Origin: Alteromonadaceae bacterium | GTDB taxonomy: Bacteria > Pseudomonadota > Gammaproteobacteria > Pseudomonadales > Cellvibrionaceae | NCBI GenBank assembly: GCA_002746115.1 | Contig: NVXL01000007.1 | Location: 16,368-80,367, forward strand | Direction of reading: 5' to 3' | Length of the DNA: 64,000 nucleotides | Shown here: positions 8,639 to 17,744 of the stretch, in pieces | Layout: each line of letters begins with the position of its first letter | Position numbering within the stretch: position 1 is the first letter of the stretch | The notes under the pieces: generated by a model | Seen by the model: only the letters and a program-made list of their open reading frames with translations | What the model was told of the DNA's origin: nothing | The model's database searches: none | Program-made: the position numbers and the translations under genes

Positions 8639-10252
8639 ATGAGTAAATATTTAGCTGTTCATAAAAACCCGTCGATTTCACCCGTATGGATTGTGCCAGC
8701 GGTGGCGCTTATTATTGCTATTTGGTTAGCGGTTCAGGCGCGCATGGAAAAGGGCGAGATGATCGAAATTGCTTTTTCCAATGCCTCGGATATTATTGCC
8801 GGGCAAACCTTAGTCAAATTAAAAGATGTAGAGGTCGGCTTTGTAAAACGTGTCGAGCTAAGTAAGGATTTACGCTCGGTGATGGTAAAGGTGGAGCTAG
8901 ATAGTAGCGCCTCAGCTTACTTGGGTGAAAATACACGCTTTTGGGTGGTGACGCCGCGTATTAGTGCTGCGGGGGTGTCGAATTTAGGCACCTTGATTTC
9001 CGGTGTTTATATTGTCATGGATCCCGGTGAAAAAGGGCGTTACACCACAGCGTTTAAAGGCTTGGATGAGTCGCCAGCCTTTGAGTCGGATGAGCCTGGT
9101 CGGCAGTACACTCTTAAATCAGATATTTTGGGATCGCTGGACACCGGGTCTCCTGTCTACTTTCGTCAGGTTCGTGTGGGTGAGGTGACGGGCTATAAAT
9201 TGGCGAAAGACTACGCAAGTGTTGATGTGAATATCTTTATACGCGCGCCCTATGATGAATTGGTGCATACCAAAAGTCGCTTCTGGAATGTGAGTGGTTT
9301 TGGTTTTAGTGTTGGTGCGGAAGGGGTGAAGGCTCAGATGGCGTCTTTGGCTTCAATATTAAACGGTGGCATTGCCTTTGATAACGCAGTACCGTTTGAA
9401 AGTCGTTCGCGTGCAGAGGCGGGTCACCTATTTCATTTGCATCCTGACAGGGAGTCCGTTGTTGATGGGCAATTTAATATTGAATATTATTACTTGCTGA
9501 AGTTTAGCGGTACTGTGCGTGGCTTAAATGTCGGTGCTCCGGTGGAGTTTCGGGGCTTAAAAGTTGGTGAGGTCATTAATATTGAGTTGGCCAATTCTGA
9601 AAATGCTGATAATACCTTACATGTTTATATTGCGATGGAACCTCAACGTTTCGATTCTGAGGCCTCACCCACGCGGGAGCAAATGGATAATCGAATCGAC
9701 GCTATGGTGCGTGAAGGGTTGCGCGGACAAATGAAGACGGCGAGCTTGCTAACAGGTTCACGGTTTATTGATTTGTCTTACGTTGATATAAACGACGACT
9801 CGGTGGCGCAGCAAACGTTAACGAGTGGTGAGAAGTTCTCGGCAATCCCTACTATCGATGACCCTGCCGATCAAATTACTAACCAGTTGGTCGATATTTT
9901 AACGAAAGTTGAAGGTATTCCGTTTGAAGATATAGGCACTGATTTAGCTGATAGTATGGCGAGCTTGAGCGTTATTTTAGGGGTGTTTGAGCAACAAAAC
10001 ACGGCTGTTAAAGTGGATGGCGCGGTGGCTAATTTGGAGCAAACTTTGGCGAGTGCCAATGATGCGCTAAGCCAAGTGGCTCAAGCGATGAAAAGTGTCG
10101 ATCAAATCTTGGCGCCGGATTCTGAACTGAAATATGAGTTAACTAAAATGTTAAAATCTATTCGTGAGGCGGCACGGTCTGTCGATGCTTTGGCGGATGA
10201 GCTGAGCCGTCATCCCAGCGCTCTAATTATGGGGGTAGATAAGGATGAGTAA
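8639..10252 (+). CDS. pqiB: Intermembrane transport protein PqiB (MCE domains)
   Basis: A 537-residue, single-pass, periplasmic MCE protein. An N-terminal anchor (residues 14-33, SPVWIVPAVALIIAIWLAV) is followed by three MCE repeats. Repeats of the type AGQTLVKLKDVEVGFV, GSPVYFRQVRVGEVTGY and GAPVEFRGLKVGEVINIE can be picked out near residues 55, 175 and 300. A C-terminal helical region (residues 410-525) probably forms the needle seen in E. coli PqiB hexamers. A 16-codon frame overlaps both the pqiA stop and this start. The gene overlaps pqiC by 8 bp, so coupled translation is likely. Confidence 0.93.
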   Translation: MSKYLAVHKNPSISPVWIVPAVALIIAIWLAVQARMEKGEMIEIAFSNASDIIAGQTLVKLKDVEVGFVKRVELSKDLRSVMVKVELDSSASAYLGENTRFWVVTPRISAAGVSNLGTLISGVYIVMDPGEKGRYTTAFKGLDESPAFESDEPGRQYTLKSDILGSLDTGSPVYFRQVRVGEVTGYKLAKDYASVDVNIFIRAPYDELVHTKSRFWNVSGFGFSVGAEGVKAQMASLASILNGGIAFDNAVPFESRSRAEAGHLFHLHPDRESVVDGQFNIEYYYLLKFSGTVRGLNVGAPVEFRGLKVGEVINIELANSENADNTLHVYIAMEPQRFDSEASPTREQMDNRIDAMVREGLRGQMKTASLLTGSRFIDLSYVDINDDSVAQQTLTSGEKFSAIPTIDDPADQITNQLVDILTKVEGIPFEDIGTDLADSMASLSVILGVFEQQNTAVKVDGAVANLEQTLASANDALSQVAQAMKSVDQILAPDSELKYELTKMLKSIREAARSVDALADELSRHPSALIMGVDKDE

Positions 10253-10850
10253 TATGTATCGCTTGTTAATGACCGTGGTCGTTTTAAGTCTTGTGGCATG
10301 TTCATCGAGTGGCCCGAAAACGAGTTATTACACCTTGTTTGCCAATACGGATCCAGCGGGTGCAAGTGGCTCATATGCCATTGAGGATAAGTCACTCTCT
10401 ATTGGTGTGGGTCCTGTTGTACTGCCTGAATATCTTGGAAATACCAGTATTGTGAGCTTAACGCCTTCACAGAAACTGTATGTCTCCGGGACTCATGTTT
10501 GGGCTGGGGATTTATCTGAGGCAGCGGTTAGGGTTCTTGCTGGTGATTTGGGGCAGGCTTTGGCGCTGGAAAAAGTTTGGGGCTTTCCTTGGGATAATCG
10601 AGTTCGTCCTGATTACCAGTTACGTATTGTGGTTGAGGAGTTTTCGGGCGTGCGTGGAGGGCAAGTAAATTTACGTGTTAAGTGGACTCTGCTTAATAAA
10701 ACAGGCGATACCATGTTGTTAAGCGGCGCGGAGCATGTTCAGCAAAACACCGCAACGGCTGGAGTTGATGACTATGTGGCGGCCCTGAATGTTAGTTTGC
10801 ACAACTTGTCGTTAGCGCTAGCTGAGCGCATTAGTGAACATCTAAACTGA
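10245..10850 (+). CDS. pqiC: Outer-membrane lipoprotein PqiC (DUF330)
   Basis: A 201-residue lipoprotein that anchors the PqiB needle at the outer membrane. A lipobox LVAC places the acylated cysteine at residue 19 and it is followed by SSS, so there is no Asp+2 retention signal. The family pattern SYYTL follows, and the DUF330/ABC-auxiliary fold continues to the end. It is the last gene of pqiABC, overlaps pqiB by 8 bp, and converges on the acetyltransferase gene with only 13 bp between the stops. Confidence 0.9.
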   Translation: MSNMYRLLMTVVVLSLVACSSSGPKTSYYTLFANTDPAGASGSYAIEDKSLSIGVGPVVLPEYLGNTSIVSLTPSQKLYVSGTHVWAGDLSEAAVRVLAGDLGQALALEKVWGFPWDNRVRPDYQLRIVVEEFSGVRGGQVNLRVKWTLLNKTGDTMLLSGAEHVQQNTATAGVDDYVAALNVSLHNLSLALAERISEHLN

Positions 10851-10863
10851 CTTGCTCGTTGAG

Positions 10864-11592
10864 TTAATCCTTACGACTTGGTAATAACCGGGTTTTGATC
10901 CAATGACAGAAACTGTTTCCGTGCAATAGCCAAGCATGTAGTGCATTTTGTTGGTCGAGATAATAGCGCTCGTCGGCATTTTGAAATAAAAACTCGCGCG
11001 ATAGCATACGCCTTTCGGGTTTAAGCTGTTTAATGATTTTTGCGGGATTGCCGCCGACGACGCAGTTGTCCTCTACGTTGTTAACTACGATTGAACCTGC
11101 TGCGACGACGCTGTTCTTTCCGATCGTGACGCCTTTACCTATTATTGCGCGGGCACCAATCCAGACATTGTCTTTTAAGTGCACGGGAGCACTGCAGCGG
11201 AATGGGCGAGTGCGGTTATAGAGGCCGTGCCAATCACTATCGCTAATGCTGACATCGGCGGCAATCATACAGGCCTTGCCGATGGTAATACCTACTGCGG
11301 AGCTAATATTCACGCCGGGTGAAATCAAGCAATAATCACCAATACTGATATGCCCTTGTTGCTGTTTACTCGACCAAGTACTGAGGCTTACTGGTTTGTT
11401 TCGGTCGCAGATAACATGTAGGTGGTCACCTGCATTCAGGTGTTTACCTGTAAGTTGTAAGTGTCGGGGTTTTAGCAGGAATGGCGTTTTACCAAGATGA
11501 TCAAACTGTGGGCGAATATTATACTGAACATAGTAATGGTTACACCATTGTTCCAGTCGCTTTATGAATAGAGGTTTGTGTTCTTTTCTCAC
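10864..11592 (-). CDS. Left-handed beta-helix (hexapeptide) O-acyltransferase
   Basis: A 242-residue acyltransferase of the WcaF/NodL/maltose-acetyltransferase superfamily. Hexapeptide repeats run through the middle ([40 protein letters not shown]), ending with the classical [11 protein letters not shown]. The catalytic histidine is probably the one in DSDWHG. About 70 N-terminal residues precede the repeats. The donor is likely acetyl-CoA and the acceptor a sugar, but neither can be read from the sequence. It lies at the end of a minus-strand set with a methyltransferase, toroid protein and glycosyltransferase, separated from them by one plus-strand methyltransferase. Confidence 0.85.
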   Translation of the reverse strand: MRKEHKPLFIKRLEQWCNHYYVQYNIRPQFDHLGKTPFLLKPRHLQLTGKHLNAGDHLHVICDRNKPVSLSTWSSKQQQGHISIGDYCLISPGVNISSAVGITIGKACMIAADVSISDSDWHGLYNRTRPFRCSAPVHLKDNVWIGARAIIGKGVTIGKNSVVAAGSIVVNNVEDNCVVGGNPAKIIKQLKPERRMLSREFLFQNADERYYLDQQNALHAWLLHGNSFCHWIKTRLLPSRKD

Positions 11593-11662
11593 CAGCTATT
11601 TCTCACCAGTTATTAGTCAAAAGTAGTTACTCATTTTTTATCTTTTCAATTAAGCATAGAGT

Positions 11663-12307
11663 GTGAATTTCAGCATGACAGTATCAGCAGCCGCATTATC
11701 AGAGTTAATTGATCAAAATACAATTAAGGGTTTTTTAGCGGAAGATGAAGGCGAGGCTTTATTTCGCTTGGCACGTTCCGTGGGCGATATCGGCCCTTGC
11801 TTGGAGATTGGTAGTTACTGCGGTAAATCGACGGTGTATTTAGGCACCGCGTGTAAGCTTGCTGGTAATACGCTGTATGCGGTAGATCATCATCGTGGCT
11901 CGGAAGAGCATCAGTTGGGTGAGGAATATCATGACACTGAATTGTTTGATGCCAATAATGCGCTAATGGATAGTTTTCCTAGCTTTCGTCGTACCTTAAA
12001 AATAGCCGAACTAGAGTCGTCTGTGGTACCAGTTGTTGCGTCATCAGCATTGACAGCCAAGCACTGGGCTACGCCTTTAGGTCTGGTGTTTATTGATGGT
12101 GGCCACAGCCATGAAATGGCGATGAATGATTGTCTAACTTGGGCTAAGCATATACGCCCAGGTGGTTTTTTGGCTGTGCATGATATTTTTGAGCATCCTG
12201 AGGACGGTGGGCAAGGGCCGTTTTTAGCTTTGCAACAGGTTTATCTTAACGGTGGCTTTGAGCGCTTGCCGCAGGTTAATTCTCTTGGGATTTTACAGCG
12301 CGCCTAA
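11663..12307 (+). CDS. Class I SAM-dependent methyltransferase
   Basis: A 214-residue Rossmann-fold methyltransferase of the Methyltransf_24 / CmcI-like type. Motif I is CLEIGSYCGKSTVYLG. The post-motif acidic residue lies in YAVDHH, and FIDGGHSHE is the characteristic metal-binding/acidic segment of this group. The start used is a GTG; the ATG at 11675 is an alternative giving 210 residues. The gene is surrounded by minus-strand envelope genes and overlaps the stop of the toroid-protein gene by 4 bp. The substrate is unknown, plausibly a sugar or lipid intermediate of the surrounding cluster. Confidence 0.85.
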   Translation: MNFSMTVSAAALSELIDQNTIKGFLAEDEGEALFRLARSVGDIGPCLEIGSYCGKSTVYLGTACKLAGNTLYAVDHHRGSEEHQLGEEYHDTELFDANNALMDSFPSFRRTLKIAELESSVVPVVASSALTAKHWATPLGLVFIDGGHSHEMAMNDCLTWAKHIRPGGFLAVHDIFEHPEDGGQGPFLALQQVYLNGGFERLPQVNSLGILQRA

Positions 12308-13434
12308 GCCTGCTCAAGCGCGCTAAAAAACGACTCAGCTAATAGTTGGCTGGGGGAGGTGAGCAATTGATAGGCGGGTGTTATTTGGTAAATTGCGTCG
12401 GCCGCTAATAATATTGCGCCACAAGTCCAGGTGGTTTTTTCTTGTGGCCAAATTTGTTTGTCTCTAAAGACATAACCAGTCCAAAAGCCACCATCATCAT
12501 CTTGCCAGCGCAGGAGCTGCTGATAAATTTGCTCTGCTTTTTGTCGGTCATTGCTTGCGATTAAGGCTAGGCATAATTCGCAAGACTCTGCGATGGTAAC
12601 CCAGGGTTCATCGCTTACGCAGCGACAGCCTAAGTCGTTCTCTACAAATTCTTGCCAGCGCGCGGCTAATCTAGCCTCTGCTTCAGGGGGCGAATAGATA
12701 CCTGCCAATACTGGGTAAAACCAATCCATCGAGAAGCGCTCTTTGCTCTCCCAAGTCCTGTCAAAACGCCAAGGTTTGTTTTTGAGTGCCTGAGCTAAAT
12801 TTGTGTGTGCTTCTTGCCAGTGTTTAGTGCCCTTACTTTTAGCGCCATTGATTTGAGTGTTATTTAACAGGTTTGCAATATTTACCGCACACTCAATGCT
12901 ACGCAATATTGAGGCGGATGCGGTGATCAGTGCATCTTTTGGCAGTGTTTGCCGTTCAGATAGTGCCCACTGAATGTCGCCCTCTGGGCTTTGCTGACGG
13001 AGAACAAAGTTGATGGCTTTTTGCACCATGGCAGAATAGCGTTCGACTATGTGACGCTGCCCCGATACACGATAGGCGTGCCAGAGTCCAGTGGCGCAAT
13101 AAGCGACAAAGTTAGTGTCAATTTTTGCGCGATCGTCTGCATGTTCGGGGTTTTGTTCGTCGCCGTAGTAATGGGCGTACCAGCTGCCGTCGGTGTTTTG
13201 ATTTTTTTCGAGCCAAGAGTAGGCGCTGTCCCAAGCTTGCCATTTGCCGCAAATAGCCAAGCCCATTGCCGCTTCGATGTGATCCCAAGGGTCGAGTTTA
13301 CCATTTTCGAACCATAGGATGCGGCCGTCGTCTAGCTGGCAGCTTTCTATGTATTGCCCGGCTTTTGCCAGCTGCTGCTGTAGCTTGGTTGGCAGTTTAG
13401 TCATGGTGGTAGGCTGTTTTTTCTCAGTTGGCAT
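12304..13434 (-). CDS. Alpha/alpha-toroid (prenyltransferase-like) protein
   Basis: A 376-residue protein with repeated helical units of the terpenoid-cyclase/prenyltransferase toroid fold. The QW-like segments include WLEKNQNTDGSW, WRFDRTWESK and LLRWQDDDGGFWTGY. It has no signal peptide and no DxDD cyclase motif that I can see, so triterpene cyclisation is not supported. Proteins of this kind occur beside methyltransferases and GT4 glycosyltransferases in marine gammaproteobacteria, usually as phenyltransferase-domain proteins of unknown role. It may instead bind or act on a glycan, since six-hairpin glycosidases share a similar helical layout. Confidence 0.7.
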   Translation of the reverse strand: MPTEKKQPTTMTKLPTKLQQQLAKAGQYIESCQLDDGRILWFENGKLDPWDHIEAAMGLAICGKWQAWDSAYSWLEKNQNTDGSWYAHYYGDEQNPEHADDRAKIDTNFVAYCATGLWHAYRVSGQRHIVERYSAMVQKAINFVLRQQSPEGDIQWALSERQTLPKDALITASASILRSIECAVNIANLLNNTQINGAKSKGTKHWQEAHTNLAQALKNKPWRFDRTWESKERFSMDWFYPVLAGIYSPPEAEARLAARWQEFVENDLGCRCVSDEPWVTIAESCELCLALIASNDRQKAEQIYQQLLRWQDDDGGFWTGYVFRDKQIWPQEKTTWTCGAILLAADAIYQITPAYQLLTSPSQLLAESFFSALEQA

Positions 13435-13458
13435 CGCTGGGTTCTTGTTTTACGGCTT

Positions 13459-14205
13459 TTAGTTTTGGGTTTTTTGTTTTAGAACTTTTTGTTTTAGGAC
13501 TTCCTGTTTTAAAAAGTACAGGGCAATGCTTTTACCCATTATTGGGTTTAATAGGCGGTCTAGTGTCTGTGTCAGCCAAGGGCGCTTCATAAGATCCCAA
13601 ACTAGCATGTGGTGATACCAGCGGGTTAGAAAAAAATCATTGCCCCAGCGCCAAAAGGCGCAACGCAGCCACCAATAGGGCACGTGTAATGCATGTGCCC
13701 AGTGGTGATGTTGAAACTGAAACGGGTACTGCTCGATGGCTTTGCGTAATTGTTGGGTGCGAAAAATTCGCACATGTCCGCCCGGCACTTCGTGATAAGC
13801 GCGGCTGAACAACCAACAGATACGTTCCGGCCAGTAGCGTGGGACGCTAACGGCAAGAGAGCCTCCAGGCTTGAGTACTCGGTTGATCTCGGCCAGTGCT
13901 TTTGGGTAGTCGTCTAAATGTTCAAGTACTTCCGAGCAGATGACGTGGTCAAAGCTGTGATCGGTAAATGGTAGCGAATAAGCATCACCTTGACTATAAA
14001 GGCTTGATGGCTGTTGGGGGAAATCGAACTCTTCTTGCCGCTTTGCTGCTTTTTGCAAATCGGAAAAACTGAGGTCGATCCCAATAACCCGTGTATTCGG
14101 GTGCTCGAATAATATCCCTAATGTGTGTCGTCCTTCACCGCAGCCTAAGTCGAGTACGGTTTGCTGGGCTTGTATATTCAGGTGTTTAAAATTGATAGTC
14201 TGCAC
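13459..14205 (-). CDS. Class I SAM-dependent methyltransferase (Methyltransf_11)
   Basis: A 248-residue methyltransferase with motif I LDLGCGEGRHTLG, an acidic residue after beta-2 (IGIDLS), and the CSEVLEHLDD segment typical of UbiE-like and glycan-associated enzymes. The C-terminus ends in a lysine/glutamine-rich tail made by three copies of a roughly 15-bp DNA repeat (VLKQK units). The gene starts 6 bp after the stop of the glycosyltransferase and precedes the toroid gene, so these three are one operon. The acceptor is unknown. Confidence 0.85.
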   Translation of the reverse strand: MQTINFKHLNIQAQQTVLDLGCGEGRHTLGILFEHPNTRVIGIDLSFSDLQKAAKRQEEFDFPQQPSSLYSQGDAYSLPFTDHSFDHVICSEVLEHLDDYPKALAEINRVLKPGGSLAVSVPRYWPERICWLFSRAYHEVPGGHVRIFRTQQLRKAIEQYPFQFQHHHWAHALHVPYWWLRCAFWRWGNDFFLTRWYHHMLVWDLMKRPWLTQTLDRLLNPIMGKSIALYFLKQEVLKQKVLKQKTQN

Positions 14206-14210
14206 TGGGC

Positions 14211-15506
14211 TTAGGTTTTTCCGTCAATAATATTCAAATAATGCTGTGTTAATTGCAGGGCAACGGTTTGCCAAGAAAAATTATCGCAAACACGCTGCCT
14301 TGCTTGTTTACCAAGTGCTTTTTGCTGTTCAGGGTGTTTGAATAAATGCCGAATTTGCTGAGCCAAAGCTAAGCTGTTGGCTTTCGGGACGGTGATGCCA
14401 GCTTTGCCAACAACTTCTGGGAGTGCGCCGCCATCAGTGACAATAACGGCTAGGCCGCAGGCCATCGCTTCGCCAGCGGGTAGGCCAAAGCCTTCGTATA
14501 GTGATGGGCTGATGGCGATACTTGCTTTGGCGTATTGCTCAACCAAAGCTTCGGTGCTAATCCCGTGACAAAACTCGATATGCTCTGCGAGCTGTAAACG
14601 CTGTATGGTTTTCTCGGTGTTACCGCCACTTTGTAATTTCCCGACAACTTGCAGGCAAATTTGTGGGTATTCGGTTTTTAATGTGTGTATTGCTTCAAGT
14701 AAATAATTCAGACCCTTAAGGGGCTGATCAGCGGAAGCTGTGGTGATGAGGCGCCAAGGTTGTTTGTTGATTGAGCTTAAAGGGCGAAATGTCTCAGTGT
14801 CGATGCCATTAGAGATGACCTGGACTTGCTCGTGAGGGCGACCAAAATAACGATCAATGTCATGGCGAGAGGTTTGAGATACGGTTATGACATGTTTGAG
14901 TTTGTCGACAACCTTCTCCTGCATGGATAAAAAGCTGTACCAGCGTTTGGTTAAGAGCTTCAGGCCTCTGGTTTTAGCTGCATCGATAGCAATTTGGCGA
15001 TCACGGTGAATTGGGTGATGAATCGTCGCTAACACGTGATGTTTTTTTTGTAATTTCAGTAAAGCGTAACACAGGCTTTGATTGTCATGAATAATGTCAT
15101 ATTGTTGATTGCGCAACAGTTTGTGTACGCGTCTACCAAAGGTATAAGGCTCGGCAAATCCGCCTGTGAGCATCGCCCACCACTCAAAGGTGTCAGTGTA
15201 GGAGCGTAGGTGCTTAAGTTTCAATGCTGTGACGTGATTGCGCTGCTCGAAGAGTTCAAGGCTGGGCACTTTTATTAACTTTACACTTTGTTTGAGTTGC
15301 GGGTAAGGCGGCCCTGAGTATACGTCTACTTGATGGCCTAATGCGGTAAGTGCATGTGATAAGTATTGAATATAAATGCCTTGGCCACCGACAAAGGGGT
15401 GGCTACGATAGCCAAGTAGTGCGATTTTTAGCGGGCGTTCGGCAGCTGGAGTTACAGCTGTATTACGGCTAGTTGTGTATTTGATATTAGAATTACTGGC
15501 AGTCAT
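14211..15506 (-). CDS. Glycosyltransferase family 4
   Basis: A 431-residue GT-B enzyme of the GT4 type. The N-terminal domain has the glycine-rich nucleotide-sugar entry GYRSHPFVGGQGIYI, and the C-terminal domain has the donor-binding motif SLYEGFGLPAGEAMACG with the E-x7-E pair. NGIDTETF marks the domain linker. It acts in the cytoplasm or at the inner face of the membrane, transferring a sugar to a lipid or glycan. It is the first gene of a minus-strand operon with the methyltransferase and toroid genes. Donor and acceptor cannot be read from sequence. Confidence 0.9.
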   Translation of the reverse strand: MTASNSNIKYTTSRNTAVTPAAERPLKIALLGYRSHPFVGGQGIYIQYLSHALTALGHQVDVYSGPPYPQLKQSVKLIKVPSLELFEQRNHVTALKLKHLRSYTDTFEWWAMLTGGFAEPYTFGRRVHKLLRNQQYDIIHDNQSLCYALLKLQKKHHVLATIHHPIHRDRQIAIDAAKTRGLKLLTKRWYSFLSMQEKVVDKLKHVITVSQTSRHDIDRYFGRPHEQVQVISNGIDTETFRPLSSINKQPWRLITTASADQPLKGLNYLLEAIHTLKTEYPQICLQVVGKLQSGGNTEKTIQRLQLAEHIEFCHGISTEALVEQYAKASIAISPSLYEGFGLPAGEAMACGLAVIVTDGGALPEVVGKAGITVPKANSLALAQQIRHLFKHPEQQKALGKQARQRVCDNFSWQTVALQLTQHYLNIIDGKT

Positions 15507-15580
15507 TAGTTTGCGACACTAAAAAATGAACGCCAGTCTGTCAAAACCCTTGTCTGAGAGCAAGGGGCAATCCACGTAAT

Positions 15581-16090
15581 CTAAATTTTGATCATTTGAA
15601 TAAAAACATCTGGGTCAAAGGTGAGCCCTAATTTGCGAATTTTGGCACCTTCTTGATCAAGCACTAATAGCGTTGGGAATCCACGCACATCATATTTATG
15701 CATAAAAGCCTCGCCTTCATCAGACTCGTATTCAACGCGAGCAAAGACGTAGTTTTGCTCAATGCTTTCCCTAACGCGGGGGTTTGCTAAGACGTTATTG
15801 TCCAATTTTCGGCAGCTCGGGCACCAGATTGCAGATATGTCCGCAAGGACTAGCTTGTTTTCAAGCTTTGCTTTAATGATGGCTTCGTCAAGTGACAGCA
15901 TACTGATGCCAGTATTCTTTAGAGCCTGTCTACCAAGTGCGCTTTGAAACTCGGTATACCCAAGATATAGCGCTACGAAGATGAGTAAAAAACTGTATCT
16001 TTGGAACAGACTTTTTACTTTGTCGAAATAGTGGTTCGTCGTCCTTGGCTCGAGCTCATCCGTCGTTTGGCTGCTGGATTCGTTGCTCAT
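15581..16090 (-). CDS. Membrane-anchored thioredoxin-fold protein
   Basis: A 169-residue protein with one membrane segment near residues 32-48 followed by a thioredoxin domain. The redox motif is WCPSC, about residue 88. The cis-proline region GFPTLLVLD follows, resembling the C-terminal domain of DsbD and Thioredoxin_7 proteins. It should face the periplasm and act on disulfides, by reduction or isomerisation. It lies between the envelope cluster and hisB, transcribed away from hisB. Its own promoter should be in the 270 bp between the two starts. Confidence 0.85.
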   Translation of the reverse strand: MSNESSSQTTDELEPRTTNHYFDKVKSLFQRYSFLLIFVALYLGYTEFQSALGRQALKNTGISMLSLDEAIIKAKLENKLVLADISAIWCPSCRKLDNNVLANPRVRESIEQNYVFARVEYESDEGEAFMHKYDVRGFPTLLVLDQEGAKIRKLGLTFDPDVFIQMIKI

Positions 16091-16361
16091 TGTAGTGACA
16101 CCTTTTGATTGTAATAGTCAATCTTTGCTTGGGTTGATTATACACCAAGTGACACGGGAGTTATCGTTGCATGAGCGCTATTGAAGCGTGGTGAAAACAT
16201 ATTGTCGCTCAATGTCATTTTGTGTCGCTTCAAGCTTCTTAGTGAACACATCATGATTAGCGCTAGCAGCGTTAGTGCTAGAACCGTTATAATCTGCTTT
16301 TGCTCCTTGCCCGCAATTGGCGGTTGAGAGGCCTGATTTAATTGACTACTCGAGAGCGATA

Positions 16362-16955
16362 ATGAGTGATAGAACAGCGACGATAGGTCGTGACACCCTT
16401 GAAACAAAAATAGCGGTAACATTAAACTTGGATGGCACAGGCCAGTCAAAGTTTGATACCGGCGTGCCCTTCCTTGAACACATGATGGATCAAATCGCTC
16501 GTCATGGCTTGATTGACCTAGATGTTTATTGTGATGGCGATACTGCAATTGACGATCATCATAGCGTTGAAGATATGGGGATTACCATTGGCAAAGCGGT
16601 ATCTAAAGCACTTACAGATAAACGTGGTATTCGTCGTTATGGGCATGCGTATGTCCCACTTGATGAGGCTTTGTCACGAGTTGTGGTGGATTTCTCGGGG
16701 CGCCCTGGCCTTGTAATGAACGTTCCCTTTACACAAAAGCGTATTGGTCAGTTTGATACAGAGCTGTTCCGTGAATTCTTCCAAGGGTTTGTGAACCACG
16801 CTAAAGTGAGCTTGCACATTGATTGTTTGCGCGGCGACAATGCACATCATCAAATTGAAACAGTATTTAAAGCTTTTGGTCGAGCCTTGCGGATGGCACT
16901 TGAGCGCGATGAGCGTTTAGGGAATATTATGCCTTCTACTAAAGGCAGCCTCTAA
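16362..16955 (+). CDS. hisB: Imidazoleglycerol-phosphate dehydratase
   Basis: Sixth step of histidine biosynthesis. This is the monofunctional form of 197 residues, lacking the phosphatase domain fused in E. coli HisB. Metal-binding histidine clusters are visible as the DDHHSVED and HAHHQIE-type motifs ([10 protein letters not shown] near residue 165), and [12 protein letters not shown] is conserved. The frame is open to 16317, but the ATG at 16362 ([10 protein letters not shown]) has CGAGAG six bases upstream and matches the family start. It heads hisBHAF. Confidence 0.96.
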   Translation: MSDRTATIGRDTLETKIAVTLNLDGTGQSKFDTGVPFLEHMMDQIARHGLIDLDVYCDGDTAIDDHHSVEDMGITIGKAVSKALTDKRGIRRYGHAYVPLDEALSRVVVDFSGRPGLVMNVPFTQKRIGQFDTELFREFFQGFVNHAKVSLHIDCLRGDNAHHQIETVFKAFGRALRMALERDERLGNIMPSTKGSL

Positions 16956-17037
16956 GCAAGTGTTTTAAACCTCGGCCAGACGCGGTATACACTTACTATT
17001 CTTTACTAGGCAGCTCTTTACTAAGCAGTGAAATTTT

Positions 17038-17730
17038 ATGAATGCTAAACACATAGCGATAATTGATTACGGTATGGGGAATTTACACTCGGTAGCGAGT
17101 GCGGTGCAGCATGTGGCGCCGGATGTCAAAATTGATGTTACAGCGGACCCTCAGCGCATTGCTGATGCTGATCATGTGATATTTCCGGGTGTCGGCGCTA
17201 TTCGTGATTGTATGGCCGAAATCTTACGTTTAAATCTCGATAAGGTCGTTGCCGACGTAATTGCGCAGGGTAAACCCTTGCTTGCAATATGCGTGGGTAT
17301 GCAGGCCTTGATGAATCGTAGTGAAGAGAACGACGGTGTTGCTTGTTTGGGGCACTTTGATGGTGAGGTAAAGTATTTTTCTGACTCAGAAGAGTTCAAG
17401 GTGAATGCTAATGCCCAGAGTACTCAGTCACAAGAGGTGCAGGATCATCTAAAAGTCCCACACATGGGGTGGAATCAAGTGAATCAAAGTATTGACCACC
17501 CTTTGTGGGCTAACATCGCAAATGACAGTCGCTTTTATTTTGTGCACAGTTATTACATTGAGATGCAAAATGCGGAAAAACGAGCTGGAGAGTGTCATTA
17601 CGGGCTTGGTTTTACGAGTGCAATTTCGGATAAAAATGTCTTTGCGGTGCAGTTTCACCCTGAGAAGAGCCATAAAGATGGTTTGCAGTTATTAAAGAAT
17701 TTTGTTCAATGGGACGGTAAAGTCTCTTAA
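17038..17730 (+). CDS. hisH: Imidazole glycerol phosphate synthase glutaminase subunit
   Basis: Glutamine amidotransferase subunit that feeds ammonia to HisF. It is 230 residues, slightly longer than usual because of an extra segment around residues 118-138 (rich in Gln/Ser). The catalytic triad is visible: Cys85 in AICVGMQ, and His207 and Glu209 in [15 protein letters not shown] corresponds to the conserved oxyanion region. It lies 82 bp after hisB and 14 bp before hisA in the same operon. Confidence 0.96.
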   Translation: MNAKHIAIIDYGMGNLHSVASAVQHVAPDVKIDVTADPQRIADADHVIFPGVGAIRDCMAEILRLNLDKVVADVIAQGKPLLAICVGMQALMNRSEENDGVACLGHFDGEVKYFSDSEEFKVNANAQSTQSQEVQDHLKVPHMGWNQVNQSIDHPLWANIANDSRFYFVHSYYIEMQNAEKRAGECHYGLGFTSAISDKNVFAVQFHPEKSHKDGLQLLKNFVQWDGKVS

Positions 17731-17744
17731 TAAGCGAGTAATCG

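Noticed and set aside
12304..13434. Triterpene cyclase assignment for the toroid protein
   Set aside because: No DxDD motif and the protein is too short for a squalene cyclase.
16138..16548. 136-residue minus-strand ORF over the start of hisB
   Set aside because: It overlaps a certain gene and has no ribosome site; the hydrophobic segment alone is not support.
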